64,000 nt of DNA. It comes from CAVOOW01 sp963697675 (GTDB lineage Bacteria > Actinomycetota > Actinomycetes > JACCUZ01). The position numbers and the translations under genes were made by a program. The notes under the pieces were generated by a model. It saw only the letters and a list, made by a program, of their open reading frames with translations, ran no database searches and was not told where the DNA came from. Below are positions 34,495 through 43,516 of the stretch, in pieces. Position 1 is the stretch's first letter, and the number at the start of each line of letters is the position of its first letter. Location of the stretch: assembly GCA_963697675.1 (NCBI GenBank), contig CAVOOW010000012.1, forward strand, positions 43,857 through 107,856, in the 5' to 3' direction.

Positions 34495-34881
34495 ATGATC
34501 AAGGGTTTCAAGGACTTCCTGATGCGTGGCAACGTCGTCGACCTTGCGGTGGCCATCGTCATCGGCACCGCTTTTGCCGCAGTGGTCAAGGCGTTCGTTG
34601 ACGGCATCATCGGCGGCATCCTGGGCGCCATCGGTGGCTCGCCCAGCTTCGGCAATGCTGGCTTCACGATCAACCACAGCCTGATCAACATCGGCCTGGT
34701 CGTCAACGCCATCATCTACTTCGTCATTGTCGCGGCCACCATCTACTTCCTGGTCATCGTGCCGGTCAACCACCTGGCCGAGCGACGCAAGCGCGGCGAG
34801 GAGCCAGAGGTGCAGGCACCCAGCGAGGAGATCCTGCTGCTCCAGGAGATCCGCGACCTCCTGCGTCAGCGCAGCATCTGA
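34495..34881 (+). CDS. mscL: Large-conductance mechanosensitive channel MscL
   Basis: A 128-residue channel from ATG 34495. It starts MIKGFKDFLMRGNVVDLAVAIVIGTAF, the conserved N-terminal helix and first membrane helix. The second membrane helix is LINIGLVVNAIIYFVIVAATIYFLVI, and the C-terminal helix is EEILLLQEIRDLL. The pentamer opens on membrane tension to release solutes in osmotic downshock. The frame extends back to 34465, but the start chosen fits the family. Confidence 0.95.
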   Translation: MIKGFKDFLMRGNVVDLAVAIVIGTAFAAVVKAFVDGIIGGILGAIGGSPSFGNAGFTINHSLINIGLVVNAIIYFVIVAATIYFLVIVPVNHLAERRKRGEEPEVQAPSEEILLLQEIRDLLRQRSI

Positions 34882-34922
34882 GCGAAAGCGCCGGTTCACC
34901 CGCGGCCAGGAGCCGCTGCACC

Positions 34923-35060
34923 TCACCAGTGCGGCGGCTTCTCCCGCAGCAGGCGTTCGTCGTCGTCGGCCTCGTCGGCCTGCTCGCCCCAGCCACGATC
35001 CGTGTCGTCCGTGGTCTGCTCGGGCAGTACCTCGTCCTCGTAGCCCTGGTTCTCGCTCAT
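34923..35060 (-). CDS. Conserved small acidic protein
   Basis: A 45-residue protein from the ATG at 35060. It begins MSENQGYEDEVLPEQTTDDT, continues DRGWGE and ends REKPPHW. The LPEQTTDDTDRGWGE core and PPHW end recur in small actinobacterial proteins as far as I recall. It is strongly acidic, with no membrane segment or cysteine. Function unknown. It converges with mscL and diverges from the HATPase gene. Confidence 0.75.
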   Translation of the reverse strand: MSENQGYEDEVLPEQTTDDTDRGWGEQADEADDDERLLREKPPHW

Positions 35061-35138
35061 CGCAGCCAAGAATAGGCGCCGGACAATAGGGGTGCCCAAT
35101 CCGATCCAATCGGCCCGGTTGGCCCTACTCTGATCGGC

Positions 35139-35663
35139 GTGCCCGAAGCATCGCTCACGTTTCCGGCCGAGCTGCGCAGCGTTGGTGCGGCCCGACGGTT
35201 CCTGCGAGCCATGCTGCACGACTGGAACAGCGACGACTACGACTACGCCGCGCCGCTCGTACTCACCGAACTCGTCACGAACGCCACCCTCCATGCCCGC
35301 ACCCCCTACACGGTGCAGCTGCGATTGGAACCCACCCACCTGGTCGTCGAGGTCGCCGACCAGTCACCGCGGCTGCCGCAGACTCTCCGCTACGCGACCG
35401 ATGCGACCACAGGGCGCGGGATCACGCTGGTCAACGCGTTCAGCTCCAGATGGGGCACGATCCCGACCGCCGACGGGAAGGTCGTGTGGGCGCACATTCG
35501 CCCAGACGAGCCGACCGTCCTGACCTTCGCTGACCAGACGGACGGCGGGGTCGACGAAGTCAAGGTCGGGCGGAGCTTTCCGACACCGCGCGACGGCAGC
35601 GCGATCCGCCCGGCGGTCAACAGCATCGATCCTGCGCGGAGCCCTGCGCCGGCCGCCGCATGA
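35139..35663 (+). CDS. RsbW-like ATP-binding regulatory protein
   Basis: A 174-residue single-domain HATPase (anti-sigma-factor kinase type) from GTG 35139. The N box is APLVLTELVTNATLHARTPYTV, and the G1 and G2 boxes are VEVADQSPRLP and ATTGRGITLVNAFSSRWG. The C-terminus is a Pro/Ala-rich tail without a domain. Such proteins are usually serine kinases or anti-sigma factors in partner-switching pathways. No sigma factor or STAS antagonist is adjacent; the coupled downstream gene is the only candidate partner. Confidence 0.85.
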   Translation: MPEASLTFPAELRSVGAARRFLRAMLHDWNSDDYDYAAPLVLTELVTNATLHARTPYTVQLRLEPTHLVVEVADQSPRLPQTLRYATDATTGRGITLVNAFSSRWGTIPTADGKVVWAHIRPDEPTVLTFADQTDGGVDEVKVGRSFPTPRDGSAIRPAVNSIDPARSPAPAAA

Positions 35664-36145
35664 CGGCGGATGACCTGTGCACGATCCGGCTCATCGGCCT
35701 GCCCATCTCCGTGCAGGTGCGAGCGCAGGAGCACGCCGACGAGCTGACCCGCGAGCTCACCCTCATCGGAGCGCAGCTGCGGCAGGAGGGCAACGTCCGC
35801 GAGCTGCCGGCCGTGCTGTTGACAGTCATCGAACAGCTCAGCCACCAGTACTCGGGATTCACCGTCGAGCAGGAACAGCAACTGGCCGATGCCCTGGCGC
35901 GCGGCGACGAGACCATCGACCTCACCTACCGGGTGCCGGCGTCCGCCGGTGCCGCGGCGCAGACGCTCGGCGACATCCTCGACCAGGCCGACGTCTATTG
36001 CAGCACCGGCCGGCACCTGCTCACGCTGGCAACGCCTGAGGACCTGCTGACCTACCGCCGGTGGTTCCTGTCCCAGTTCACCAACCAGGTCACCGGAGCA
36101 CCGCCCATCTCCTGGAACGACTACCTGCGCCAGCATGCGACCTGA
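35660..36145 (+). CDS. Hypothetical partner of the HATPase protein
   Basis: A 161-residue protein whose ATG overlaps the HATPase stop (ATGA). It begins DLCTIRLIGLPISVQVRAQEHADELTRELTLI and is mostly helical and acidic, ending WNDYLRQHAT. It has no recognised domain, membrane segment or cysteine motif (two isolated Cys). The translational coupling suggests a complex with the upstream regulator. It may be the sensory or effector half of a partner-switching pair; this is inference. Confidence 0.75.
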   Translation: MTADDLCTIRLIGLPISVQVRAQEHADELTRELTLIGAQLRQEGNVRELPAVLLTVIEQLSHQYSGFTVEQEQQLADALARGDETIDLTYRVPASAGAAAQTLGDILDQADVYCSTGRHLLTLATPEDLLTYRRWFLSQFTNQVTGAPPISWNDYLRQHAT

Positions 36146-36169
36146 CCGACCACTGACCATCGCCGCGAC

Positions 36170-37066
36170 ATGACCGACGTCATCGCGATCGAGAACCTCG
36201 TGAAGACGTTCGGTCACACCCGGGCTCTCGACGGGCTCGACCTGCACGTTCGGACGGGAGAGGTGCACGGCTTCCTCGGGCCGAACGGGGCAGGAAAGTC
36301 CACGACGATCCGGGTGCTGCTCGGCCTGTTGCGGGCCGACAGCGGTGCAGTTCAGCTGCTCGACGGAGATCCGTGGCGCGACGCGGCCGAGCTGCATCGG
36401 CGACTCGCCTACGTACCCGGTGACGTGTCCCTGTGGCCCAACCTGTCCGGCGGCGAGGCGATCGACCTGCTCGGGCGGCTGCGCGGCGGCCTGCAGGTCG
36501 AGCGCCGCGACGCCCTGCTCGAGCGGTTCGAACTAGATCCCCGCAAGAAGGGTCGCGCCTACTCCAAAGGCAACCGTCAGAAGGTCGCGCTGGTCGCGGC
36601 GCTCGCCTCCGACGTCGAGCTGCTGCTGCTCGACGAGCCGACCTCGGGACTCGACCCTTTGATGGAAGAGGTCTTCCGCGAGTGCATCACCGAGGAGCGC
36701 GATCGCGGGCGCACGGTGTTGTTGTCCAGCCACATCCTCGCCGAGGTCGAAGCCCTCTGTGACCGCGTCAGCATCGTGCGTGCCGGTCGGATGGTCGAGA
36801 CCGGAACGCTCGCCGAGCTGCGGCATCTGCGTCGCACGTCGTTGACCGCGCAGGTGGCGGGCGCACCCCCGGACCTGTCGGACCTGCCCGGCGTGCACGA
36901 CCTGCGGGTGGACGGTGCGCGAGTGCAGTGCGAAGTGGACACGACGTCGTTGGACGTGGTCCTGCGCCGGCTCACCGACGCTGGAGTGGTCGACCTCAGC
37001 GCGACGCCGCCGACCCTGGAGGAGTTGTTCCTGCGCCATTACCAAGGCGCCGAGGACAGCGCGTGA
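36170..37066 (+). CDS. ABC-2 exporter ATP-binding protein
   Basis: A 298-residue ABC ATPase with all motifs: Walker A GPNGAGKSTT, Q-loop region, signature YSKGNRQKVALVAALA (SKGNRQK in place of LSGGQ, usual for this subgroup), Walker B LLLLDEPTSGLDP and H-loop LLSSHIL. The C-terminal extension is the regulatory domain common in drug and polyketide exporters. Its stop overlaps the permease start (GTGA). Confidence 0.93.
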   Translation: MTDVIAIENLVKTFGHTRALDGLDLHVRTGEVHGFLGPNGAGKSTTIRVLLGLLRADSGAVQLLDGDPWRDAAELHRRLAYVPGDVSLWPNLSGGEAIDLLGRLRGGLQVERRDALLERFELDPRKKGRAYSKGNRQKVALVAALASDVELLLLDEPTSGLDPLMEEVFRECITEERDRGRTVLLSSHILAEVEALCDRVSIVRAGRMVETGTLAELRHLRRTSLTAQVAGAPPDLSDLPGVHDLRVDGARVQCEVDTTSLDVVLRRLTDAGVVDLSATPPTLEELFLRHYQGAEDSA

Positions 37067-38659
37067 GTTCGTTCAGCGGTACGGGCGCGCTCGTACGCCT
37101 CGTGTTGCGCCGCGACCGCGTCGTGCTGCCGCTGTGGGTCCTGGCGCTCGGCAGCATTCCCGTCTCCTACGCGAGCGCGACGATGTCGCTCTTCCCGACG
37201 GCCGCCGAACGCGCCTCGTATGCACAGGGGCTTCGGGACACACCCGCCGAGCTGGCTCTGATCGGGCCGGTGTTCGGCTCGAGCGCCGGCGCATTGTCGG
37301 TCTGGCGCTCGGGTTTCCTGCTGGTGATCGTCGCCCTGGCGAGTGCTTTGACGGTGGTGCGGCACACGCGCGTCGAGGAGGAGGCCGGGCGACGGGAACT
37401 GCTGGGTGCCACCGTCGTCGGGCGGCAGGCACCGCTCACCGCAGCCCTGCTCGTCACCCTGGCGGCCGACGCGGTTGTCGGCGTGATCGCTGCGGCCGGC
37501 TTCGTCGCGGTCGGGCTCTCGGGACCGGGCAGCGTTGCGTTCGGGCTGGGTCTGGCCCTGTCCGGAGTCGATGTTCGCCGGTGTCGCGGCCGTGACCAGT
37601 CAGGTGTTCGAGACGGCCGCTGCCGCTCGCGGTGCGGCGCTCGCGACCCTCGGCGGCGCCTTCCTGCTGCGCGCACTCGGCGACGCGGGCGGGACGGGCA
37701 GCGAGCTGTCGTGGCTGTCCTGGCTCTCGCCCATCGGCTGGTTGCAGCAGGTCCGCCCCTACGCCGGGGAGCGCTGGTGGGTCCTGTTGCTGCCACTCGC
37801 GCTGGCGACCGTCCTGCTCGTCGCGGCACAGCGGCTGACCGAGCACCGGGATGTGGGAGGCGGCTTGTTCGCCACCCGTCCCGGGCCGGCGACCGGCGCC
37901 GAACGGCTGCGATCGCCGCTGGCTCTGGCCTGGCGGCTGCACGTCCGCGCGCTGCTCGCTTGGGCCGCCGGGTTCGCTGTCGTGGGCCTGGTGCTCGGCG
38001 GTGCCGCGGACAGTGTCGACCAGCAGTTCGGCAGCAACCAGAGGCTGACTGATCTGCTGGCCCGCCTCGGCGGCAGCGGCGGCCTGACCGATGCGTTCCT
38101 CGCCGCGTCGTTCGCGATCATGGCGTTCGGTGCTGCGGGCTACACCGTCTCGGCGACGTTGCGGTTGCGCGCCGAGGAGACCGCGCTGCGCGCCGAGCCG
38201 TTGCTCGCGACCGGCGTCAGTCGGTTGCAGTGGGCGGCGAGCCATCTCGTCTTCGCGTTCGGCGGTGCGGCCCTGGTGGTGGTCATCACCGGCTTGTCCG
38301 CGGGCGTGGCCGTGGCGGCGTCGACCGGCGACGCGGGCGAGGTGCCACGACTCGTGGGGGCTGCGCTGGCCCAGCTGCCCGCTGTCTGGGTGCTCACCGG
38401 AGTGGCCGTTGCCCTGGTCGGGCTGCTGCCGCGCTGGTCGGCTGCGGCCTGGGGGGTCCTGGCGGCGTGCCTGCTGCTCGGGCAGATCGGCGAGACGCTC
38501 GACCTCGACCCGCGGCTGCTCGACGTGTCGCCGTTCACCCACGTACCCAAGCTGCCTGGTGGGGCCGTCGCGGCGGGTCCGATGATCGGGCTGCTCGCCG
38601 TCGCCGCCGCGCTCAGCGTGGCCGGGCTCGCCGGCCTGCGCCGCCGCGACATCGGCTGA
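37063..38659 (+). pseudogene. ABC-2 exporter permease, frame broken
   Basis: The GTG at 37063 overlaps the ATPase stop. The first frame starts SSFSGTGALVRLVLRRDRVVLPLWVLAL and has several membrane helices up to FGLGLALSGV. At about 37.57 kb the next frame takes over with MFAGVAAVTSQVFETAAAARGAALATLGG and continues with six or more helices to LAGLRRRDIG. Length is 3n+1 (about 532 codons), consistent with one extra base in GGAGTCGATG. The protein belongs to the polyketide-antibiotic exporter permease group, with two six-helix halves. Confidence 0.85.
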
Positions 38660-38786
38660 CGGTCGGCGAGGCCGCCCTGGGGGGCCTGACACATCTGGGC
38701 AATAGGCAGTGCCGCATGGGCAATCGCTGCCGATGCGCAGGACCCCGCTGACGGCGACCCTCGGACTACACCGAAGGAGAACCGAC

Positions 38787-39515
38787 ATGAAAGCCACAGC
38801 CGCCGTCGCACTCCCCCAGCAGCGCACACCGGAACAGCCACCGGCCGCCGAGCTGCGCTACGTGACCCTTGCGACCCACCGTCGCCACCGGCACCAGCTC
38901 GTACTCGACAACGTCAACGTCACCATCCACCGCGGCGAGGTGATGAGCGTGCTGAGCCGTCATGACGCCGCCGCGAGCACACTGCTCGACCTCCTCGATG
39001 GTCGCGCCGAGCCGAGCTGGGGCTCGGTCCAGGTCGCGGGCCGCGAGGTGACCCGGCTCGGCCGCCACGACCTGGCGCAGCTGAAACATGAGCACATCGC
39101 TCGCGTTCTGCCTGCTTACGGCGTCCACGCAAAACTCACCGTTCGGCAGAACCTCGTCGTCGCGCAGCGACGGTCCGGCCGGGCAATCGACCTGGAGTGG
39201 GTCGACACGGTCGCCGACGTGATGGGACTGAGCGGCATGCTCGGCTACCGGTCGACCGACGGCGCGGACGCCCGCCGCGCGCGCTGGGCGGTCGCCCGAG
39301 CCATGGTGCTGCGGCCGTCCCTCGTCCTGGCCAACGACATCACCGCCGGCCTCGAGCGGGCGGAGGAGCAGGAACTGATGTCCCGCCTCACGGCAGCGGC
39401 CAGCGAGGCCGGGGCAGGCGTCGTACTCGCAACTCGCGACCCCATCACCGCGTCGGTCACCAACCGGGTCCTCCTGCTCAACCGCGGCAGGGTCAGCGAC
39501 GACACCGCCGCCTGA
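38787..39515 (+). CDS. ABC-ATPase-like protein lacking all catalytic motifs
   Basis: A 242-residue protein from ATG 38787 behind AAGGAGA. The LolD/MacB-type ABC fold is clear along its length (LVLDNVNVTIHRGEVMSVL, GSVQVAGREVTRLGRHDLAQLK, LTVRQNLVV, ARAMVLRPSLVLAND, NRVLLLNRGRV). The catalytic motifs are changed: Walker A SRHDAAAST (no Lys), Q-loop LPAYG (Gln lost), signature GADARRARW (no SGG), Walker B LANDIT (Asp to Asn, Glu to Asp) and H-loop TRD (His lost). The frame is intact, so this looks like a maintained pseudo-ATPase. It may be structural or regulatory for the neighbouring exporter or the LuxR gene. Confidence 0.85.
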   Translation: MKATAAVALPQQRTPEQPPAAELRYVTLATHRRHRHQLVLDNVNVTIHRGEVMSVLSRHDAAASTLLDLLDGRAEPSWGSVQVAGREVTRLGRHDLAQLKHEHIARVLPAYGVHAKLTVRQNLVVAQRRSGRAIDLEWVDTVADVMGLSGMLGYRSTDGADARRARWAVARAMVLRPSLVLANDITAGLERAEEQELMSRLTAAASEAGAGVVLATRDPITASVTNRVLLLNRGRVSDDTAA

Positions 39516-39582
39516 CCCGCTGAGATGGGACACAGGGCCTACTCCCATGACAGCCACGCTCCGGCGGTGCGACGATGGGTGA

Positions 39583-42198
39583 GTGAGTGAGCACCTCCTG
39601 GAGAGGGAGGACGAGCTAGAGATCCTGGTACGCGCGGTCGACGACGCGTCCGAGGGTCGGAGCTCTGTCGTCCTGCTGCTCGGAGAGGCCGGCATCGGCA
39701 AGACCAGTGTCGTGCGCGAATTCCTCGACTCGGTCGGCGACCGGACCCACGTACTCGTGGGCACGTGCGACGACCTGCTCACGCCGCGGACGTTCGGTCC
39801 GCTGCGCGACGCGGCCGCCGAGCACCCCGGACCGCTGGCCGACGCGTTCGCGGGCGACCCTGACCAGGAGGCGGTCTACCAGGCGCTCCGCCAGGAGCTG
39901 CAGCCGCGCGACCGACCGACGGTGCTCGTCGTGGAGGACCTGCACTGGGCGGACGACGCGACCCTCGACGCGCTGCGCTACGTCTGCCGGCGGCTCGACA
40001 CGCTGACCGCCACCGTGGTCCTCACCTACCGCGATGACGACATCGGGGAGACCCACGCACTGCGGCGCCTGCTCGGCACGCTGGCGACCCAGCCCGTGCA
40101 GCGTCTGCGGTTGCGGCCACTGAGCCGTCGCGCGGTCGTGTCCCTCGCCGACGTCGGTGTGGACGCCGACTCGGTGTTCACGACGACACGGGGCAACCCG
40201 TTCTTCGTGACCGAGGTGCTCGCCTGTGACGTCACGGGTGTGCCGGCCACGGTCGTCGACGCGGTCATGGCCCGCGTCCGCCAGCTGCCCGAGGAGACAC
40301 GTGCCGCGCTCGAACAGCTGGCGGTGGTCCCGACCCGGGTCCCGCCGATGCTCGTCTGGGCGCTGGTCGGCGACGTGGCAGTGCTGGAGGAAGCGGAGCG
40401 CCGGCGGATCCTCGAGGTGCGGGCGGACGGCGTCGCGTTCCGGCACGAGCTGGCGCGTCGCGCCCTGCTGCGCAGCGTCCCGAGAACCCGGCAGGTCGGC
40501 CTGCACGAAAACGTGCTGAGGTTCCTGCTCGAGGAAGACCATCCGGACCTGTCCCGTGTCGTCCACCACGCCGTGGCGGCAGGCGACGTCTCGACAGTGC
40601 TGCGCTGCGGGCAGGAGGCCGCCCGGCAGGCCGCGCGCGCGGGATCCCACCGGCAGGCGCTCGCGCACTACGAGCAGGTCGTCAAGCACCTTGCCGCACA
40701 GGCACCGCAGGTGCAGGCGCGTGTCCTGATCGACTACAGCTGGGAGCTCTACGTCGCCCAGCGCTGGGCGGACGCCATCCAGGCCGGGCGCCGGGCGCTG
40801 ACCATCTGCGAGCAGCTCGGCGACGCGGTGGCGCAGGCCGAGGCCATGGTTGTGCTCTCCCGCAGCCATTTCATGTCCGGCCATCCGGTCGAGGCGCTCG
40901 AGGAGGTGGAGTGCGCCGTCGCGGTGCTCGAGCCCACCGGCGACATCGCGGCCCTTGCCCACGCCGAGACCTATCTCGGCGCGGTCCAGGCACTGACCGA
41001 CCGGCAGGACGAGGCCCTGCCCCGGCTGCGCGGCGCGCAGGCACTCGCCCAACGAGCCGGTCGCCGCGACCTGGTGGCCCTCGCGAACAACTACATCGGC
41101 TGTGCGCGCGTCGATCTCGGCGACGTGGAGGCAGGGCTCGAGGATCTGCGCAGGAGCCTGCGCCAAGCGCTCGAGCTCCCGCACCACGAGTACGCCGGCC
41201 GCGCTTACACCAATCTCGCCGAGACGAGCTATCAGCTGCACCGCTATGACGAGCTGGCGACCTGGATCGACTCCGGAGTGCGGTTCTCGGCCGACCATGA
41301 CCTGCCCGGGCACCTCTACAACCTGGAGGCGCACCGGGCGCTGATGCTGCTCAGCCAGGGACGGTGGGACGAGGGCGAGACGCGACTGCGTCGGCTGGTC
41401 GCGGCCATCCCCGAGCCGGGTCAGCTGACCCGGCTGACGTTGCCGCCGCTCGGCCGGCTGCTGGCTCGACGCGGCGACGACAGCGCCGCCGATCTGCTGG
41501 ACCGGGCCTGGGATCTCGCGCTGGACAACGGGAGCCTGGCGGCCCTGGCGCCAGCGGGGCTGGCGCTGATCGAGAGCGCGTGGCTGGCAGGGGACATCAG
41601 CCGCGCCGATGACCAAATCACCCTGCTCTTGGAGCGTACGACGACGCCCGGCGGAGTCAGGTTCCGGGGCGAGCTGCTGCGCTATCTGGGCCGGGCCGGA
41701 CTGCCCGTCGAGGAGTTCCCCGGCTGCCCGTCCGAATGGGCAGCCGGCATCGCCGGCGACTGGCGGCAGGCGGCGGACGAGTGGGGCAAGATCGGCGAGC
41801 CGTACGAGCGGGCCCTCGAGCTCGCGTCGGGCAAGTCGCCCGAAGCCTGCCTGGAGGCGCTCGACATCCTCGACGATCTGGGTGCGGTCGCCGCAGGCCG
41901 TCAGGTCCGGGCCGTGCTGCGTGGGCTCGGAGTCGCCCGCATCCCACGCGGCCGCCAACGAGCGACGCGGGAAAATCCCGCGGGCCTCACCCATCGCCAG
42001 GTCGACGTGCTGGCCCTGCTCGCGACCGGGCTGACGAACGCGGAGATCGCCGAGCGCCTGGTGGTCTCGACGCGCACCGTCGACCACCACGTTTCGGCGA
42101 TCCTGACCCGCCTCGACGTGGGCAGCCGGCGCGACGCCGCACGCCGGGCCGCCGAGCTGGGGCTCTCCCCCGAAGTGGGCTCCACCGTCTCGGTCTAG
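39583..42198 (+). CDS. Large LuxR-family ATP-binding regulator (LAL/MalT-like)
   Basis: An 871-residue regulator from GTG 39583. The N-terminal AAA/STAND domain has Walker A LLLGEAGIGKTSVV (near residues 30-43) and Walker B VLVVEDLHWADDATLD. TPR-like helical repeats fill roughly residues 330-780. The C-terminal LuxR HTH reads LTHRQVDVLALLATGLTNAEIAERLVVSTRTVDHHVSAIL. LAL proteins activate transcription after binding an inducer with ATP. The target is unknown; candidates are the adjacent exporter genes or those past the repeat region. Confidence 0.93.
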   Translation: MSEHLLEREDELEILVRAVDDASEGRSSVVLLLGEAGIGKTSVVREFLDSVGDRTHVLVGTCDDLLTPRTFGPLRDAAAEHPGPLADAFAGDPDQEAVYQALRQELQPRDRPTVLVVEDLHWADDATLDALRYVCRRLDTLTATVVLTYRDDDIGETHALRRLLGTLATQPVQRLRLRPLSRRAVVSLADVGVDADSVFTTTRGNPFFVTEVLACDVTGVPATVVDAVMARVRQLPEETRAALEQLAVVPTRVPPMLVWALVGDVAVLEEAERRRILEVRADGVAFRHELARRALLRSVPRTRQVGLHENVLRFLLEEDHPDLSRVVHHAVAAGDVSTVLRCGQEAARQAARAGSHRQALAHYEQVVKHLAAQAPQVQARVLIDYSWELYVAQRWADAIQAGRRALTICEQLGDAVAQAEAMVVLSRSHFMSGHPVEALEEVECAVAVLEPTGDIAALAHAETYLGAVQALTDRQDEALPRLRGAQALAQRAGRRDLVALANNYIGCARVDLGDVEAGLEDLRRSLRQALELPHHEYAGRAYTNLAETSYQLHRYDELATWIDSGVRFSADHDLPGHLYNLEAHRALMLLSQGRWDEGETRLRRLVAAIPEPGQLTRLTLPPLGRLLARRGDDSAADLLDRAWDLALDNGSLAALAPAGLALIESAWLAGDISRADDQITLLLERTTTPGGVRFRGELLRYLGRAGLPVEEFPGCPSEWAAGIAGDWRQAADEWGKIGEPYERALELASGKSPEACLEALDILDDLGAVAAGRQVRAVLRGLGVARIPRGRQRATRENPAGLTHRQVDVLALLATGLTNAEIAERLVVSTRTVDHHVSAILTRLDVGSRRDAARRAAELGLSPEVGSTVSV

Positions 42199-42344
42199 AC
42201 CAGGTGGCCGCCCTGTCCTTTGCGGCGGCTCGCCCGCCTCCGCCATGCGGCTATCGCGCACTGCAGGGCTGGGCATGCGCGATTCGCTGGGGTCAGGGCC
42301 ACGGCAATTCGCGCATGCTCGCCGCGAGCAGTCAGCGCGCTGGA

Positions 42345-42522
42345 CCCACAACCGCTCCGCCCACAACCGCTGTGCCCAACAACCCCACCCCACAACCGCC
42401 CAGCCGCCAGCCCCCACAACCGCCCAGCCGCCAGCCCGCCAGCCCCACAACCGGCCAGCCCCACAACCGCTGTGCCCCACAACCCCACAACCGCCCAGCC
42501 GCCAGCCCCCACAACCGCTCAA
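42345..42522. repeat. CCACAACCG tandem array
   Basis: The core CCACAACCG recurs about eight times in 178 bases at irregular spacing, mixed with CCCAGCCGCCAG blocks. The second repeat unit has two cores. The strand bias is extreme, with C and A on the plus strand and G and T on the other. Confidence 0.8.
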
Positions 42523-42583
42523 ATTCCATGATCACGAAACATCTCGTGTCGATCTCCGCTGGAATCCTTCGCGATCATGGAAT
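42523..42583. repeat. Palindromic repeat, family B, copy 1
   Basis: Imperfect 23-base arms (ATTCCATGATC at the outer end of each) enclose a loop containing TGTCGATCTCCGCT. Copies 2 and 3, at 42749-42809 and 42982-43036, have the same orientation and related loops. Confidence 0.8.
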
Positions 42584-42645
42584 GCCAGGCAACTGAACGG
42601 CATCTTCGGTTCCCGATCGCGGCCCGCCGACCCACCGGCGCCTCA

Positions 42646-42826
42646 GCATGCGCGATTCGCTGGGGTCAGGGCCCCGGCATTTCGCGCATGCTCGCCCCGA
42701 GCAGTCAGCGCGCAGGCCCCACAACCGGCCAGCCCCACAACCGCTCAAATTCCTTGATCACGAAGGATCTTGTGTCGATCTCCGCTGGGATCCTTCGCGA
42801 TCATGGAAATCCGAGCAACTGACCGC
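42646..42826. repeat. Intergenic repeat unit B
   Basis: A shorter direct copy of the unit at 42273-42596: the same GCATGCGCGA segment, a two-core CCACAACCG array, and the family B hairpin. It differs mainly in array length. Confidence 0.8.
42749..42809. repeat. Palindromic repeat, family B, copy 2
   Basis: GATCACGAAGGATC on the left and GGATCCTTCGCGATC on the right form the stem. The loop TTGTGTCGATCTCCGCT is nearly the same as in copy 1. Confidence 0.8.
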
Positions 42827-42981
42827 CCGAGCCCAAGTCCTGCATGATCGACTTTGGTCGAGGAAGCGGTGACGCTCCTGCGCGACTCCCGATCGGAACG
42901 CCCGGCCGGAGTCGGAACGCCCAGCCGCCCGGCCGGAGTCGGAACGTCCAGCCGCCCCGGCAGGTCATCGCCGATGGTTTT

Positions 42982-43036
42982 TCATGATCACGAAAGATCT
43001 CGTACTCGTTCCCGCTGGGATCTTTCGCGATCATGA
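42982..43036. repeat. Palindromic repeat, family B, copy 3
   Basis: TCATGATCACGAAAGATC (42982-42999) and GATCTTTCGCGATCATGA (43019-43036) pair with one mismatch. The loop ends CCCGCTGG like the other copies. A fragment of the same loop, GATCCCAGCGG, reappears inverted near 43097. Confidence 0.8.
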
Positions 43037-43306
43037 GATCTGGCAGCCAGGCGTGCGCGCGAGGCTCGTACTCATCCATGTGCTCCGTACATGCCCGATC
43101 CCAGCGGGCATGCTCGGGAACCGCTGGGAGGCAGGGCATCGGCGGCGGGCTGATTTGAACCCGGATTCGGTCTAGACCGTGATGTGGGTATGCGCGCACT
43201 CAACCTAGGTAGTTCTTGCCGATGTCACGCACTGCCGCTCAGACCACTCTTGGATCAGGCGCATAGTGCGCTCGCCGGGTCGCCGGCACCACCCAGGAGT
43301 TGGACC

Positions 43307-43516
43307 ATGACCACCCCGCTGCCCGCACACCTGACCGCAGACATCAGGCGGCGCATCGCCTGGCTGCGCGAAGCGTGGCGAGTCGACGAGGTATACGCCC
43401 CGCCACAGCTGACGGGCTACCCCATCGCTCACCAGCGACGTGAGCCCGCCCGCCCGGGGTCCATCCGCCCCACATTCCCCCGACCACACAGAAACGACGC
43501 ACGGAGCAGGTCATGA
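43307..43516 (+). CDS. Hypothetical 69-residue protein
   Basis: The ATG at 43307 follows AGGAG at 7-base spacing. The protein begins MTTPLPAHLTADIRRRIAWL and is basic, with no membrane segment. Its stop overlaps the start of the TPR gene (ATGA at 43513-43516), so the two are translationally coupled. The family is unknown; the ribosome site and overlap support it as a real gene. Confidence 0.55.
   Translation: MTTPLPAHLTADIRRRIAWLREAWRVDEVYAPPQLTGYPIAHQRREPARPGSIRPTFPRPHRNDARSRS

Larger units (their letters stand above)
42273..42596. repeat. Intergenic repeat unit A
   Basis: This 324-base unit has three parts: a segment with inverted arms around GCATGCGCGA, a CCACAACCG-rich array, and a GATCACGAA hairpin. 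A second, shorter unit with the same order lies at 42646-42826. Stretches such as GATTCGCTGGGGTCAGGGCC are identical in both. No gene is convincing here, although the C-rich repeats leave open frames on both strands. Confidence 0.8.

Noticed and set aside
39616..42522. 968-residue open frame on the minus strand
   Set aside because: It lies antisense to the LuxR-family gene, which has clear motifs and is certainly the coding strand.
42245..42757. Open frames through the CCACAACCG array that would encode Pro/Thr/Gln repeats
   Set aside because: They have no ribosome site, the frame varies with repeat length, and the same repeats are open on both strands.
43134..43190. A tRNA-like T-arm (GGGTTCAAATC on the minus strand) near the repeat region
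   Set aside because: The T stem does not pair, the anticodon arm is only a short TCTAGA palindrome, and no acceptor stem closes. At most it is a tRNA remnant.
42199..43306. CRISPR array
   Set aside because: Repeats are irregular, self-complementary and without uniform unique spacers; no cas gene is present in the window.
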